This document shows, in pieces, positions 5,981 through 7,440 of a stretch of DNA of 7,440 nucleotides. The first letter of the stretch is position 1; each line of letters opens with the position of its first letter. The stretch is from the NCBI GenBank assembly GCA_938018045.1, contig CALIIP010000047.1, positions 1-7,440 on the forward strand. Reading direction: 5' to 3'. The translations under genes were made by a program, and so were the position numbers. The notes below the pieces were generated by a model. It was given only the letters and a program-made list of their open reading frames with translations, made no database searches and had not been told where the DNA came from. Origin of the DNA: an uncultured Flavobacteriaceae bacterium (GTDB lineage Bacteria; Bacteroidota; Bacteroidia; Flavobacteriales; Flavobacteriaceae).

Positions 5981-6657
5981 TCGTTTAATTCGCTTAAATC
6001 TTCTTGTTCTTCTTCAATTATTGGAGCATAATTACCATCTTCATCAAATTGTAAATCAAAGTCAGTTTGCTTATGAATATACTCTGGTTTTTGAGGACCA
6101 ATCTTTCGGTAAATTATAGCAAAAAACAATCCTACTAAAAAACCTGATAAATGTCCTTCCCATGACATTTTTTCTTTAATAGGGAAAACATACCAAATCA
6201 TACTACCATAGAGAAAAATAACAACAAGAGAAAGAGCTATCAATCTAAAATGTTTTCTAATAACACCACTAAAAAATATAAAACTAAATAAGAGGTACAC
6301 TACTCCACTTGCTCCAATGTGATAAGAATCTCTTGCAATTATCCAAGTTAAAAAACCTGTTAAGAGCGTTCCAAAAAGTAAAATTCTAAATGCAACTTTG
6401 TTGTAAAAAAAGAAAAGTGATGCTGTTAATACTGCCAACGGAACAGAATTGTTAAACAAATGAGAAGTTCCACTATGGATAAACGGTGAAAATAAAATAC
6501 CACGTAATCCATTGATTGTCTTTGGATAAACACCATACTTTACAAAATTATATCCAAACTTAATTTCTATCCAATAGACAAACCATATTGAAAATACCAA
6601 TAAAAAAGGTGCAATTAGTACCGAGTTACTATACTTAAATATTTTTGAATCTTCCAT
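5977..6657 (-). CDS. Rhomboid-family intramembrane serine protease
   Basis: This 226-residue membrane protein has about six hydrophobic segments (roughly 12-30, 68-85, 89-108, 114-131, 136-156 and 165-184), the basic rhomboid core. The catalytic serine is Ser117 in GASG (115-118) and its partner is His169 in GHLSG (168-172). His66 and Asn70 (HLFNN) match the HxxxN oxyanion residues of E. coli GlpG, so the protease should be active. Rhomboids cut transmembrane segments of other membrane proteins; the substrate here is unknown. The C-terminal 35-40 residues are hydrophilic and very acidic (EEEQEDLSELND) and probably extend into the cytoplasm. The GlpG N-terminal cytoplasmic domain is absent. 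The gene converges on rlmB with a 4-bp overlap and diverges from rarA over a 97-bp gap. From memory, rlmB, rhomboid and rarA are often neighbours in flavobacteria, which suggests a conserved core block. Confidence 0.92.
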   Translation of the reverse strand: MEDSKIFKYSNSVLIAPFLLVFSIWFVYWIEIKFGYNFVKYGVYPKTINGLRGILFSPFIHSGTSHLFNNSVPLAVLTASLFFFYNKVAFRILLFGTLLTGFLTWIIARDSYHIGASGVVYLLFSFIFFSGVIRKHFRLIALSLVVIFLYGSMIWYVFPIKEKMSWEGHLSGFLVGLFFAIIYRKIGPQKPEYIHKQTDFDLQFDEDGNYAPIIEEEQEDLSELND

Positions 6658-6671
6658 TGTTACTAATTAGT

Positions 6672-6703
6672 CAAAAATACATCCAAAATCAATTCTACTG
6701 AAA
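6672..6703 (-). promoter_or_regulatory. Putative Bacteroidetes-type promoter of the rhomboid gene
   Basis: On the minus strand, TATTTTTG (6679 down to 6672) matches TAnnTTTG exactly. TTTC (6703 down to 6700) lies 20 bp upstream, the same element pair and spacing as before rlmB. The -7 element ends 14 nt before the ATG at 6657, predicting a leader of only about 10 nt. The element sits in the 97-bp divergent gap shared with rarA. Confidence 0.5.
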
Positions 6704-6742
6704 AATTGTCAGATTGTGATGCTTAATTATTTCTAAAACTAC

Positions 6743-6750
6743 TATTTTTA
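6743..6750 (+). promoter_or_regulatory. Possible -7 element of rarA (weak)
   Basis: TATTTTTA differs from the TAnnTTTG consensus only at the last base. It ends 4 nt before the rarA ATG at 6755, the same distance as the rlmB element. No convincing -33 TTTG lies at the normal spacing; the nearest TTG (6714-6716) is 26 bp upstream. The call rests mainly on position and the parallel with rlmB. Confidence 0.3.
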
Positions 6751-6754
6751 TCCT

Positions 6755-7440
6755 ATGAATGAACCATTGGCAGAAAGAATTCGTCCAAAAAAACTAGAAG
6801 ACTACATAAGTCAGCAACATTTGGTTGGTGAAAAAGGATATTTAACGCAACATATTAAACTTGGAATTATTCCTTCACTCATACTTTGGGGACCTCCAGG
6901 AATTGGAAAAACAACACTTGCAAATATTATTGCAACGGAATCAAAACGTCCATTTTATTCATTGAGTGCCATTAATTCTGGCGTAAAAGATATTCGTGAT
7001 GTAATAGAAAAAGCAAAACAAAGTGGAGGATTATTTACAACCAAAAACCCAATTTTGTTTATTGATGAGATACATAGATTTAGTAAATCACAGCAAGATT
7101 CTCTTTTAGGCGCAGTAGAAAAAGGATGGGTTACACTTATTGGTGCAACTACAGAAAATCCTAGTTTTGAGGTAATACCTGCACTACTATCTCGTTGCCA
7201 AGTTTACATTTTAAATTCGTTTGGAAAAGAGGATTTAATTGCATTATTGAATAGAGCAATTAAAGAGGATTCTTTTATTTCTAAAAAGAAAATAAAATTA
7301 AAAGAAACCGAAGCTCTTCTTCGTCTTTCTGGTGGTGACGCTCGTAAATTGTTAAACATTTTCGAATTATTGGTTTCATCAGAAGATAAAATAACCATCA
7401 CAAATGATTTTGTTTTAGAGCGTGTTCAGAAGAATATGGC
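6755..7440 (+). CDS. rarA: Replication-associated recombination protein A (RarA/MgsA), AAA+ ATPase, N-terminal part
   Basis: The first 228 codons of this gene are present; it runs off the window end without a stop. The start MNEPLAERIRPKKLEDYISQ is typical of RarA and its WRNIP1/Mgs1 relatives, which fixes the ATG at 6755. AAA+ motifs are all visible: Walker A GPPGIGKT (46-53), Walker B LFIDEIH (101-107), sensor 1 ATTENPSFE (131-139), arginine finger LLSRC (Arg147) and sensor 2 GDARKLLN (194-201). The family forms a tetrameric ATPase at stalled replication forks, interacting with SSB and opening duplex ends. Related clamp-loader and RuvB ATPases lack the ATTENPSFE sensor 1, so the assignment is strong. 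The C-terminal tetramerisation domain, expected in a protein of about 420-450 residues, lies outside the window. It is transcribed divergently from the rhomboid gene. Confidence 0.95.
   Translation, partial: MNEPLAERIRPKKLEDYISQQHLVGEKGYLTQHIKLGIIPSLILWGPPGIGKTTLANIIATESKRPFYSLSAINSGVKDIRDVIEKAKQSGGLFTTKNPILFIDEIHRFSKSQQDSLLGAVEKGWVTLIGATTENPSFEVIPALLSRCQVYILNSFGKEDLIALLNRAIKEDSFISKKKIKLKETEALLRLSGGDARKLLNIFELLVSSEDKITITNDFVLERVQKNM

Noticed and set aside
6658..6754. Divergent gap searched for a small RNA, riboswitch or tRNA
   Set aside because: The 97 bp are AT-rich, show no stable stem, and are accounted for by promoter-like elements for the two flanking genes.
7204..7401. Minus-strand open frame of 65 codons
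   Set aside because: It lies wholly inside the rarA coding region, whose frame is fixed by AAA+ motifs. Its product shows no family features.

Overview
The window looks like a piece of a Flavobacteriia/Bacteroidetes chromosome, probably from a free-living or marine flavobacterium. The evidence is the strongly AT-rich DNA, a SusC/SusD pair, lipoproteins with acidic residues after the lipid-bearing cysteine, a type IX secretion (T9SS) C-terminal sorting domain, start codons preceded by A/T-rich sequence instead of Shine-Dalgarno sites, and matches to the Bacteroidetes TAnnTTTG promoter element. The genus cannot be fixed from the sequence.

Positions 1-3447 hold the downstream part of a same-strand outer-membrane uptake operon. 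It contains the 3' end of a SusC-type TonB-dependent transporter, a complete SusD/RagB-type substrate-binding lipoprotein (276-1772), and two further lipoproteins (1801-2646 and 2680-3447). Each of these two has a Calx-beta-like segment followed by a different C-terminal module. Gaps are 26-33 bp. No glycan-degrading enzyme is visible, so the substrate is unknown. A perfect inverted repeat with a T-rich end (3486-3518) closes the unit.

Positions 3532-5166 encode a secreted PAPS-independent arylsulfotransferase-like protein (ASST family). It has an N-terminal signal peptide and a T9SS tail, and the His/Arg active-site pattern of the family appears intact. It starts 13 bp after the terminator and uses the glycine codon GGG seven times, whereas the three complete upstream genes do not use it at all. 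A second perfect hairpin (5183-5219) follows.

Positions 5220-7440 are a housekeeping block: an RlmB/TrmH-type rRNA 2'-O-methyltransferase (+), a convergent rhomboid protease (-) whose stop codon overlaps that of the methyltransferase, and the 5' part of rarA (+), an AAA+ replication-recombination ATPase, divergent from the rhomboid gene. The promoter-like elements before rlmB, and more weakly before rarA, end only 4 nt before the start codon, which suggests leaderless transcripts. The rlmB promoter also overlaps the preceding terminator hairpin.

No RNA gene, insertion sequence, CRISPR array or phage gene was seen. No gene-free stretch reaches 300 bases; the longest gap is the 97 bp between the rhomboid gene and rarA. 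The least-described parts are the two lipoproteins, the surface arylsulfotransferase beside a SusCD pair, and the terminator/promoter arrangements.
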